This document shows, in pieces, positions 26,471 to 33,527 of a stretch of 64,000 nt of DNA (position 1 is its first letter; each line of letters starts with the position of its first letter). The stretch comes from Firmicutes bacterium OM04-13BH. Its GTDB lineage: Bacteria; Bacillota; Clostridia; Lachnospirales; Lachnospiraceae. A program made the position numbers and the translations under genes. The notes beneath the pieces are model-generated. The model made no database searches. It was given only the letters and a program-made list of their open reading frames with translations, and was not told the origin of the DNA. The stretch spans positions 248,001 through 312,000 of the forward strand of contig QULP01000003.1 in the NCBI GenBank assembly GCA_003481745.1, given 5' to 3'.

Positions 26471-27654
26471 AACTGGTTTAAAATAGAAGTTCCAATCGTA
26501 TCTTCCGGCATTTTCACGCCAAAGTTTTCTGCAACAGAAGCTCCGATCACCGCAAAAGTATCCTGATTTTCGATTGCTCCGCCCTCTTCCATTTTCTTAG
26601 AATAAGCAACAAACGGCACATACTCTCTCGTATGGTCTGTTCCCGTGTATGTCGGATCATTTCCGTGGTCTGCGGTCAGAATCAACAGGTCATCCTCTTT
26701 CATTTCGTTTAATAAATTTCCAAGTCCTTCGTCAAACTTTTCAATTTCATGTCCGTATCCTTCCGGATTTCTCCTATGCCCCCACAATGCGTCAAAGTCT
26801 ACTAAATTTACAAAACAAAGTCCATGAAACTCTTCTTTACAGATTTCCACTGTCTGCTGCATGCCATGTACCGAACTTTCAGAATGATAGCTTTTTGTAA
26901 TGCCTTCTCCACAGAAGATATCATTGATTTTTCCGACACCGATAACGTCAAATCCTGCATCTTTTAAAGCATTTAATGCGGTTTTTCCTGTTGGCTTTAA
27001 AGCATAATCATGACGATTACTGGTTCGTTTAAATTCGCCTTTTTTCTTTCCGACATAAGGTCTGGCAATGACTCTTCCGACTCTCCACTCATCCTTTAAG
27101 GTCAACTCCCTGGCAATTTCACAGCAATGATATAAATTCTGTAAATCAAAAGTTTCTTCATTTCCGCAAATCTGCAAGACAGAGTCTGCCGAAGTATATA
27201 CAATCATTGCTCCTGTATTGATTTCTTCTTCTCCAAGTTCCTCGATGATTTCCGTTCCACTTGCACTCTTATTTCCGATGACACGCTTGTGGCATCTTTT
27301 TTCGAGTTCATCGATTAATTCCTTTGGAAATCCTGTTTCCGTAAAGGTTTTAAACGGTTTCGGAGTATAAATTCCCATCATTTCCCAGTGTCCGGTCATT
27401 GTATCTTTTCCGTTGCTGGCTTCGCCAATCCGCATATAACGTCCGATTGGTTTTTCGACACCTTCCATGTTTCCGCCTTTATGCAGGTTTAACATTCCCA
27501 GTTTCTGAAGATTTGGAATCTTCAATGTTCCCATCTTATCTAAGATATGTCCGAAGGTATCTACACCTTTATCTCCAAATTTTTCAGAATCCGGCATTGC
27601 ACCAATTCCAAGTGAATCCAAAACAATCACAAATACTCTCTTATAAGTTTCCAT
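26386..27654 (-). CDS. deoB: Phosphopentomutase with repeat-encoded C-terminus
   Basis: A 422-aa alkaline-phosphatase-superfamily mutase interconverting ribose or deoxyribose 1- and 5-phosphates. Metal motifs [13 protein letters not shown] and [18 protein letters not shown] are intact. The start is METYKRVF, which has AAAGGA upstream. About 395 residues match the normal family length. The last 27 codons, beginning at NADKHSP and ending in ESVS-like reverse order as DASVSES, come from the dispersed element, which also supplies the stop. It ends the udp-cdd-deoB salvage run. Confidence 0.93.
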   Translation of the reverse strand: METYKRVFVIVLDSLGIGAMPDSEKFGDKGVDTFGHILDKMGTLKIPNLQKLGMLNLHKGGNMEGVEKPIGRYMRIGEASNGKDTMTGHWEMMGIYTPKPFKTFTETGFPKELIDELEKRCHKRVIGNKSASGTEIIEELGEEEINTGAMIVYTSADSVLQICGNEETFDLQNLYHCCEIARELTLKDEWRVGRVIARPYVGKKKGEFKRTSNRHDYALKPTGKTALNALKDAGFDVIGVGKINDIFCGEGITKSYHSESSVHGMQQTVEICKEEFHGLCFVNLVDFDALWGHRRNPEGYGHEIEKFDEGLGNLLNEMKEDDLLILTADHGNDPTYTGTDHTREYVPFVAYSKKMEEGGAIENQDTFAVIGASVAENFGVKMPEDTIGTSILNQLNADKHSPASSAQSTKRRVRGDASVSES

Positions 27655-27721
27655 AACAATTCCTTTCTGTCTGCTCCGACACAAAACCATGTTAATATAC
27701 CATATAATTTTTTACTATTTG

Positions 27722-28141
27722 TTATGCCAGATTGGCCGGTCCAAATCCCAGCGGAAGAAGTTCTTTTAACGTAAAGACATCATATTTGTCCTTGCTGACT
27801 GCCAGAATAATCTGAAATGTTTCAGGGTTGCAAAACTCCATCATAACCTGTCTGCACACACCACACGGCGCTGCATATTCAGTGAGCACCCCATCTTTTC
27901 CACCTACGATGCAGATTGCCTGAAATTCCTTTACTCCTTCACTGACTGCTTTAAAAAAGGCAGTGCGCTCTGCACAGTTTGTTGCGGTGTAACCGGCATT
28001 TTCGATGTTACATCCTGTGTAATAAGTTCCGTTTTTTGCCAGAAGTGCCGCTCCTACATGAAAGTTTGAGTATGGCGCATAGGAGTAATCTAACTGCCTG
28101 ACTGCCAAATCAATCATTTCTTCAATCTGTTTTTTGTCCAT
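27722..28141 (-). CDS. cdd: Cytidine deaminase
   Basis: A 139-aa zinc-dependent homotetrameric-type deaminase converting cytidine and deoxycytidine to uridine and deoxyuridine. The substrate loop YSNFHVGAAL, the catalytic NCAERTA and the zinc pair APCGVCRQ are visible. The start MDKKQIEEMI follows AGGAAAAAATC; a longer reading frame start lacks a site. It lies between udp and deoB, so cytidine can pass to uridine, then ribose 1-phosphate, then ribose 5-phosphate. Confidence 0.95.
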   Translation of the reverse strand: MDKKQIEEMIDLAVRQLDYSYAPYSNFHVGAALLAKNGTYYTGCNIENAGYTATNCAERTAFFKAVSEGVKEFQAICIVGGKDGVLTEYAAPCGVCRQVMMEFCNPETFQIILAVSKDKYDVFTLKELLPLGFGPANLA

Positions 28142-28241
28142 GATTTTTTCCTGCCTTTCGTTTTTCCTGTACTCTTGTAGTCTTTCCTGCATTTTATTTT
28201 GCAAGAAATTTTCTGCGTCTTTGATGCCTTAACAGTTAATC

Positions 28242-29024
28242 TTACTGATTCTCTTTATCTGCATGAATCATTTCACGTATTGCCTGTACTGCCACCTGAA
28301 TTGCTTTATCGGTATCATGTACCACCGGATTTTCCAATCCTAATTTTTCTCTTTCCTGATTTGCCATAACTAAGAAGCAAGAGCCCACTCGCACTTTTAA
28401 GTAACTTGCAACTACGAAAAGTGCCGCGGATTCCATCTCAGAAGCCAGACATCCTAAACGTTTCCATGCTTCCCATTTGTTCATCAGTTCATAGCTGACC
28501 GGTTTTGTCTCCGGCTCATGCTGTCCGTAAAATGCATCCTTACACTGTACCACGCCTGTATGGAATTCACAGCCTTCTTTTTTTGCTCCTTCTACCAATG
28601 CGTTGATAACAGTTAAATCTGCGACTGCCGGAAATTCGATTGGAGCATATTCTTTACTTGTTCCTTCCATACGGATTGCACCAGTTGCAATGACAACATC
28701 ACCGCTCTTTACTTCTGTCTGCATCCCGCCACAAGTTCCGATTCGGACAAAGGTATCTGCTCCACAGCGATATAATTCTTCCATTGCGATAGAGGCTGAC
28801 GGTCCACCGATACCAGTGGAAGTTACACTTACTTTTACTCCATCTAATGTTCCGGTATAAGTTACATACTCTCTGTTGTCAGCTACAAGAATCGGATTAT
28901 CAAAATACTGTGCAATTTTTTTACAGCGCTTTGGGTCACCCGGCAGAATCACGTAACGTCCAACTTCGCCTTCTCCTACCTGAATATGATACTGTTTGCT
29001 TGCGTCCTCTGAATAATTTTTCAT
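28242..29024 (-). CDS. udp: Uridine phosphorylase
   Basis: A 260-aa nucleoside phosphorylase family I enzyme that cleaves uridine with phosphate to uracil and ribose 1-phosphate. Motifs VILPGDPKR (phosphate loop), RIGTCGGMQ and SEMESAALF are visible. The subgroup sequence is closer to uridine than purine phosphorylases, which is moderate evidence. It is first in the udp-cdd-deoB transcript and starts after GTGAGGG. Confidence 0.9.
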   Translation of the reverse strand: MKNYSEDASKQYHIQVGEGEVGRYVILPGDPKRCKKIAQYFDNPILVADNREYVTYTGTLDGVKVSVTSTGIGGPSASIAMEELYRCGADTFVRIGTCGGMQTEVKSGDVVIATGAIRMEGTSKEYAPIEFPAVADLTVINALVEGAKKEGCEFHTGVVQCKDAFYGQHEPETKPVSYELMNKWEAWKRLGCLASEMESAALFVVASYLKVRVGSCFLVMANQEREKLGLENPVVHDTDKAIQVAVQAIREMIHADKENQ

Positions 29025-29287
29025 ACGAAAACCCTCACTTTCATTTTTAATCCTGCTCTTTCTATCTCTTATCTTTCATTAACTCCTAAAACCAAGCTTT
29101 AACAGCCTCGTCAATTCTCATTGTAAAATTCGTTGTTGCTATATTAGCACCCTTTTCTACCATCAGATTATACTTTTGCAATATTTTTGTCAATGCATTA
29201 TATTTGCATTGCACATCTTTAAATTTTTAACCAAATTAAGCAAGTTTCCAGCCACTTTTCTTATTTGGTACTTTTTTGGTACTTTCC

Positions 29288-29316
29288 TTGATTTTTTTAT
29301 CTTCTCATGCTATACT
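29288..29316 (+). promoter_or_regulatory. queT promoter
   Basis: -35 TTGATT (29288-29293) and -10 TATACT (29311-29316) with a 17-bp spacer, ending just before the structured leader. The remainder of 29025-29287 shows no gene or clear structure. Confidence 0.75.
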
Positions 29317-29320
29317 AACA

Positions 29321-29410
29321 ACCGCTGAAACCCCTGTTAACCAAGGTCTTTCGGGTTTTAGTAATCGTGTGTTCGTGACCTTCCACACTTTAAAAAAAAC
29401 TACAGGAGAA
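29321..29410 (+). promoter_or_regulatory. Candidate preQ1-type riboswitch of queT
   Basis: Two hairpins, AAACCC/GGGTTT (29328-29333, 29353-29358) and GTGTG/CACAC (29367-29371, 29384-29388), have complementary loops AAGGTC (29343-29348) and GACCTT (29377-29382). CCTGT (29333-29337) can also pair with ACAGG (29402-29406), which overlaps the Shine-Dalgarno. queT genes often have preQ1 riboswitches. The class cannot be assigned by eye; class III is possible. Confidence 0.65.
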
Positions 29411-29417
29411 AAATATT

Positions 29418-29915
29418 ATGAAAAATCAAAACTCAAAAGTGCTTTTCTTAGCACAGGCTGCCATGATTGCAGCTATCTATGTCGTACTGACTGTCCTTGG
29501 TGCTTCTCTCGCATTTGGCGAAGTACAGATTCGTTTTGCAGAAGCCCTCACTATCCTTCCGATCTTTACTCCGGCGGCAATTCCAGGCTTATTTATCGGA
29601 TGTCTTCTCGGAAATATTTTAGGCGGTGCGATTCTTCCGGATATTATCTTTGGAAGCATTGCAACTTTAATCGGAGCCGTTTTTACACGCATGCTTAGAA
29701 ATAAAAGCAAATATCTTGCTCCGCTTCCACCAGTTGTTGCCAATACCATCATCGTACCATTCGTATTAAAATATGCTTATGCCGTACCACTTCCGATTCC
29801 ATTTATGATGCTGACAGTCGGAGTTGGCGAAATCATTTCCGCAGGTGTGATTGGACTGATTTTATACGAAGCACTTTATAAATATAAAACCGTCCTTTTT
29901 AAATCTATTGCTTAA
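29418..29915 (+). CDS. queT: QueT-family queuosine-precursor transporter
   Basis: A 165-aa integral membrane protein of the QueT family, S components of ECF-type vitamin transporters that import queuosine precursors such as preQ1 or queuine. About five to six hydrophobic segments are visible, with family stretch GEVQIRFAEALTILPIFTP and LPPVVANTIIVPF. It is monocistronic, with a pseudoknotted leader upstream and a terminator downstream. Three 13-bp tandem repeats (TAAATCTATTGCT) begin at its last codons. Confidence 0.9.
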   Translation: MKNQNSKVLFLAQAAMIAAIYVVLTVLGASLAFGEVQIRFAEALTILPIFTPAAIPGLFIGCLLGNILGGAILPDIIFGSIATLIGAVFTRMLRNKSKYLAPLPPVVANTIIVPFVLKYAYAVPLPIPFMMLTVGVGEIISAGVIGLILYEALYKYKTVLFKSIA

Positions 29916-29939
29916 ATCTATTGCTTAAATCTATTGCAT
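29901..29939 (+). repeat. Three 13-bp tandem repeats at the queT stop
   Basis: Three near-exact copies of a 13-bp unit (AAATCTATTGCTT) run across the queT stop codon. The stop lies at the first unit border, so copy-number change would not alter the protein. Confidence 0.7.
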
Positions 29940-29953
29940 AACAACAAATTCAA

Positions 29954-30002
29954 AAAAACCACTGCTGAACAGTTCAAAACTGTGTTGCAGTGGTTTTTTT
30001 GT
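29954..30002 (+). terminator. queT terminator
   Basis: AACCACTGC and GCAGTGGTT arms enclose an inner ACAGTT/AACTGT stem and are followed by TTTTTTTG on the plus strand. Confidence 0.9.
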
Positions 30003-30019
30003 TCAAATATTCATTACGA

Positions 30020-30064
30020 CTGGGCAGTTACAAGCCCACTACCTTTAGGTGGTAGGTAGTTGAC
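30020..30064 (+). mobile_element. Right-end remnant of an IS200/IS605-type element
   Basis: AAGCCCACTACC followed by an imperfect AGGTGGTAGG arm and terminal GTTGAC resembles the 3' end (omega-RNA scaffold end) of clostridial IS200/IS605 TnpB elements. It ends exactly where a MerR gene is interrupted. No transposase or tnpB remains. Confidence 0.55.
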
Positions 30065-30140
30065 AATGACGCAGAGTCTGCACGCTTAAGTGAAAAAGTT
30101 TTGCCATTTCACCAATCCGAAAGAGTTTCTTGTTATCCAT
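30045..30140 (-). pseudogene. MerR-family regulator, 5' fragment
   Basis: The reading MDNKKLFRIGEMAKLFHLSV followed by QTLRH is the N-terminal helix-turn-helix start of a MerR regulator. After QTLRH, where families continue with Tyr, the frame enters the IS200/IS605 end and stops after seven codons. All of the effector domain is missing. The ATG overlaps the end of the preceding fragment by eight bases, so the two were probably an operon before the insertion. Confidence 0.6.
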
Positions 30141-30277
30141 TTTGTACTGCCACCAGTCGTTTTGTTTTCTTAAACCACAAAAATGCTCCAATGCAGATAA
30201 AAACAGAGACTAAAGAACCAAAGGCTGTTGCAAGTCCCCTCGGAAACAGAGTTGCCGGAAGTTAAATTGTTTTCCAT
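30133..30277 (-). pseudogene. Frameshifted small membrane-protein ORF
   Basis: AAAGGAG and an ATG at 30277 open a frame MENNLTSGNSVSEG. At a GGGG run the sense continues only in the next frame as LATAFGSLVSVFICIGAFLW followed by FKKTKRLVAVQNG, a membrane helix with basic tail. Removing one G gives a continuous 47-aa protein. It could instead be the C-terminus of a lost transporter. The rest of 30278-30411 holds nothing recognised. Confidence 0.45.
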
Positions 30278-30411
30278 AACTGACAACTCCTTTCACCAAA
30301 AACATTAAACCCTACATCTATTGTAGAGTCAATATTTTTTCATGCACCTGCTGTTTTGTAAATTTCTTTTCTTGTGTATAAGTAAGCTACATTTTATGAC
30401 TCTCCGCTTTT

Positions 30412-31323
30412 TTAATTTAACTTTTCATACCACTTCTCCGTCTGACCATCTTCTTTACTGTTAATAAAAATCGTATATTTATCTGTCTTAATTTCGATAA
30501 TTGGCGTTTCTTTTAACCAGACATACATCCGGCACGCTCCGCTCTTGCTTCCACGGAATTTTCCAAGCCACTGATTTCCATCTGCCGAGCCATTTGTGCG
30601 GACAAATTTTTCATCCGGTAGTTTTTCAATCAATTTTATCTCTTCTATTTCATCTTTATCAAATTCTGCACCTGTATATCCTGAAGTAATTTTTACATGT
30701 TCGGCATCTATTTTTAGACGCACCGGAGTAAAATCCATCCTCACAAACATCACGCACATCCAGATAAATAATGACAACGTTCCAATTGTAATCACTGCCA
30801 GGAAAATTTTTCCACCTTTTCTTCCGATATTAAGACTGTAATTAGTACTGGAATAGCGATCCTGCACCCAGAAATGGGGATCTTCCGGATTCTCATACCA
30901 GCCTTTTCTCCAATAATAATCTTCATCTGGCACAGAAGCCTCTGCTAAACCTGCCGGATTTTGACCCCAGCCATTTTTTATTTTTATCTCATATAATTTT
31001 CTATGCGCCGAATACAGGATTTTCATAGAACCAAAAATAAACTCAAAAAACCAGATACTCCAGACAATCATCAAAATTGAGGTATACCAAAAGCCAAGAG
31101 GGCAGACCACACAGCCAAGCATTAAATTTAAAATATAAAAGTATCTGCTGTTTCTTTTATATTTCTGAGTCAGTTCTACAACTTCTGGTTGAGAAATTAC
31201 TTCTTTTGGAAGATGTATTCCAAGTATCATTCCGCTTTGATACTTTGTTTTTCCACCATAAACTGCTGCCACAATTGCAACCATGATAAGGTCCGTAACC
31301 AGCATAATACTTACCAAAATCAT
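30412..31323 (-). CDS. Membrane protein with DUF5808-like and PH-like regions
   Basis: A 303-aa protein with two N-terminal membrane regions (residues 1-25 and about 60-100), a middle segment WRKGWYENPEDPHFWVQDRY resembling DUF5808, a further helix (about 170-195) and a C-terminal domain that looks like a bacterial PH-type fold (LKIDAEHVKITSGYTGAEF). Function is unknown. It follows AAGGGGG and stands alone on its strand between the MerR debris and the divergent MNT gene. Confidence 0.75.
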   Translation of the reverse strand: MILVSIMLVTDLIMVAIVAAVYGGKTKYQSGMILGIHLPKEVISQPEVVELTQKYKRNSRYFYILNLMLGCVVCPLGFWYTSILMIVWSIWFFEFIFGSMKILYSAHRKLYEIKIKNGWGQNPAGLAEASVPDEDYYWRKGWYENPEDPHFWVQDRYSSTNYSLNIGRKGGKIFLAVITIGTLSLFIWMCVMFVRMDFTPVRLKIDAEHVKITSGYTGAEFDKDEIEEIKLIEKLPDEKFVRTNGSADGNQWLGKFRGSKSGACRMYVWLKETPIIEIKTDKYTIFINSKEDGQTEKWYEKLN

Positions 31324-31467
31324 CTAAAAACCCCCTTTTGCTTTTAATAATTCTAGTATATCTTATTTCTTAAGTAATGCAAATGAAAATTTCTTTACAA
31401 AGAAAATCTGGGTATAATAAAAACGTAACCTATATTATATCAATTTAAATCTAAAGGGGAAATGTAT

Positions 31468-31809
31468 ATGCCAGGAAATATGCAAAATTTAATTAAACAA
31501 TATGTAAATGAAATAAAGCAGATATACGGCACACATTTACGCCAAATTATTTTATATGGTTCTTACGCCAGAGGTGATTTTAGACCTGACTCAGATATTG
31601 ATATTATGATTTTATTAGATTTATCAGATTTGGAACTTAAAGCATACAGTCAAAAACTCTCCTATATGACGTATGATTTTAATATGGATTATAATATTGA
31701 TATAAAACCAATTGCTAAAAGTGAAGCTCATTTTAACAAATGGATTGTAAATTATCCATTTTATTCTAATATTCATAGAGAAGGAGTCATTTTATATGGA
31801 GCAGCATAA
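31468..31809 (+). CDS. MNT-type nucleotidyltransferase domain protein, orphan
   Basis: A 113-aa minimal nucleotidyltransferase with GSYARGDFRPDSDIDIM holding the GS and DxD catalytic signature. Proteins of this kind act as MntA antitoxins that AMPylate HEPN toxins. No HEPN gene lies on either side: a hairpin follows directly and the next gene is divergent. The second ATG is preferred because AAAGGGG is too close to the first. Codon use is AT-rich. It may be a leftover half of a toxin-antitoxin pair. Confidence 0.8.
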   Translation: MPGNMQNLIKQYVNEIKQIYGTHLRQIILYGSYARGDFRPDSDIDIMILLDLSDLELKAYSQKLSYMTYDFNMDYNIDIKPIAKSEAHFNKWIVNYPFYSNIHREGVILYGAA

Positions 31810-31816
31810 GCAAATA

Positions 31817-31845
31817 CCGCCAGATACATGAAAATATCTGGCGGT
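31817..31845. terminator. Hairpin between the convergent MNT and sucrose hydrolase genes
   Basis: CCGCCAGATA and TATCTGGCGG form a perfect 10-bp stem between two convergent stops. T runs are weak, so it may be a bidirectional terminator. Confidence 0.65.
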
Positions 31846-31853
31846 GTCATAAT

Positions 31854-33182
31854 TTATTTCAATACTCGAACCTTCTGAATCTTTCCATTCAGTGTATCTC
31901 CTAATCCATAAACCACATGACTTAAGACATACTGTCCATCATTGACAAAAATTTCAATTAAATTTTCTTCCACAAAAATATCCAGTTTTGCAGATTTCCC
32001 TACTTTCGGGGTCTGATTTTCCACATGATATCCTTCCATATCTGCAAATACACGTTCACGATTTCCTACAACTTTTCCATCCTCCAGACGAATTTCGTAT
32101 CCACCGATTTCTAATTCTTCTCCTTCTGATAAAGTCGTTGTTATCCAAAGTGGCTGTTTTTCTTTTAATTTTAATACCACTTTAGTTAAATCTATTTCTT
32201 CAAAGTTTTCTTTTACATTCGGATGCACATCAAATGTAACCTGTCCATTTTTAATTCCAACCACTCGTGGAAGGCACATCATTCCGATCCACTGTGTTCC
32301 ATCTTTTGATTCTACCGGTTTTGGCATACGCATCCATGCAATCATCACTCTTCTGCCATCTTTATCCAGATTGCTCTGTGGCGCATAAAAATCACCGCCA
32401 TAGTCCACCATCTGATATTCATCCGGTAAACTTAACTCCCCGGTTTTGACATCAAATTTTGCCAATGTACAGACAGACTGATTCGCATACTCCAAACCAT
32501 CATTTTGAATTCCCATTGGAGAACCGACAAAAACATACTGCTCACGAATTTTAAATAAATCCGGACACTCCATCGTATGACCATAAGTCTCTTTCCGACA
32601 CTGAGATTTATAATTCCAGTTTTCTCCATCTTCACTTTCAAAAATCAAAACTCTTGCCTGTTTTCCATGATAGGTGCTTCCAAGTACCATATAATACTTC
32701 TCGTCCTCTTTCCAGACCTTTGGGTCTCTGGTATCTCTGGCATCTGCAATTTCTTCATCCCGAATGACCGGAATAATCTGTTTTTTTCCGTTCCAGTTAT
32801 CAAACTTTTCTCCGTCTTCTGAAATCAGCATTGCCTGACTTGTCTCAAACTGGTCATTTTTAGAAAGATGAATATTTTCTTCATCCTGTTCCAAATAGCG
32901 TACTGCTGAATAATAGAAATAAAGTTTCTCATCTTTTTCAATTGCACTTCCAGAAAAAACACCATTTCTGTCATAAGATTTTGTCGGAAATAATGCAATT
33001 TTCTTATGTTCCCAATGCACTAAATCTTCACTTACTGCGTGACCCCAGTGCATTGTTCCCCATATTGGAGCATAAGGAAAATGCTGGTAAAATAAATGAT
33101 ACTTTCCTTTGTAATAAATAAAACCATTCGGGTCATTTATCCAGTTGACTGGGGATTTTAAATGTAATACGTCCTGTTTCAT
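31854..33182 (-). CDS. GH32 sucrose-6-phosphate hydrolase/fructosidase
   Basis: A 442-aa glycoside hydrolase family 32 enzyme, a five-bladed propeller plus C-terminal beta sandwich. The nucleophile is in WINDPNG (about 14-20), the stabilising Asp in TRDPKV and the acid/base in MECPDLF. It has no signal peptide, so it acts in the cytosol on sucrose, sucrose 6-phosphate or fructo-oligosaccharides; no PTS or kinase gene is adjacent. Its promoter and operator lie beyond a 160-bp family A element located in the leader. Confidence 0.9.
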   Translation of the reverse strand: MKQDVLHLKSPVNWINDPNGFIYYKGKYHLFYQHFPYAPIWGTMHWGHAVSEDLVHWEHKKIALFPTKSYDRNGVFSGSAIEKDEKLYFYYSAVRYLEQDEENIHLSKNDQFETSQAMLISEDGEKFDNWNGKKQIIPVIRDEEIADARDTRDPKVWKEDEKYYMVLGSTYHGKQARVLIFESEDGENWNYKSQCRKETYGHTMECPDLFKIREQYVFVGSPMGIQNDGLEYANQSVCTLAKFDVKTGELSLPDEYQMVDYGGDFYAPQSNLDKDGRRVMIAWMRMPKPVESKDGTQWIGMMCLPRVVGIKNGQVTFDVHPNVKENFEEIDLTKVVLKLKEKQPLWITTTLSEGEELEIGGYEIRLEDGKVVGNRERVFADMEGYHVENQTPKVGKSAKLDIFVEENLIEIFVNDGQYVLSHVVYGLGDTLNGKIQKVRVLK

Positions 33183-33240
33183 AAATTTTTGCCTTTCTAC
33201 TATCTCTTCTTATTTTTTGTTATTTTCGTCACTTTTTCCA

Positions 33241-33400
33241 GTAAAGCGGACATTCGCAATCCGCTTCGCTACTTTCTCATGAACGCAGTCGCTTTGCGAT
33301 CTGTCAGCGGGAGCTTTCAACTCCCATTGACATAAGCATCCCTCTCACCCGCCGCTTAGTGCTCCGCGCACTTGAAACGGGGGAATGCTTATCTGCGTTC
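33241..33400 (-). repeat. Dispersed structured element, family A, in the GH32 leader
   Basis: A 160-bp copy with all helices recognisable; P3 (GTCAGCGGGAG/CTCCCATTGAC) has a mismatch and P2 is largely kept. It lies between the GH32 promoter/operator and the start codon, so it would form part of the 5' untranslated region. Confidence 0.9.
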
Positions 33401-33402
33401 AA

Positions 33403-33455
33403 AGTAACCGGTTACTCTATAACTTGATATTAACTACTTACGTTACAAAAGTCAA
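33403..33455 (-). promoter_or_regulatory. GH32 promoter with palindromic operator
   Basis: Minus-strand -35 TTGACT (33450-33455), 17-bp spacer, -10 TAATAT (33427-33432), then the perfect palindrome AGTAACCGGTTACT (33403-33416) of LacI-family type. It is 220 bp from the start codon because of the inserted element. The regulator gene is not in the window. Confidence 0.7.
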
Positions 33456-33471
33456 TAAAAATAAACAATAA

Positions 33472-33505
33472 AATGCCGAGGCGTTCCGCCCCGACATTTA
33501 AAGCA
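33472..33505 (-). terminator. feoB terminator
   Basis: TGTCGGGGCG and CGCCTCGGCA arms with one G-T pair are followed by TTTTATTG on the minus strand, about 20 bp after the feoB stop. Confidence 0.75.
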
Positions 33506-33527
33506 TTTCATCTTTTATTTTTACTTA

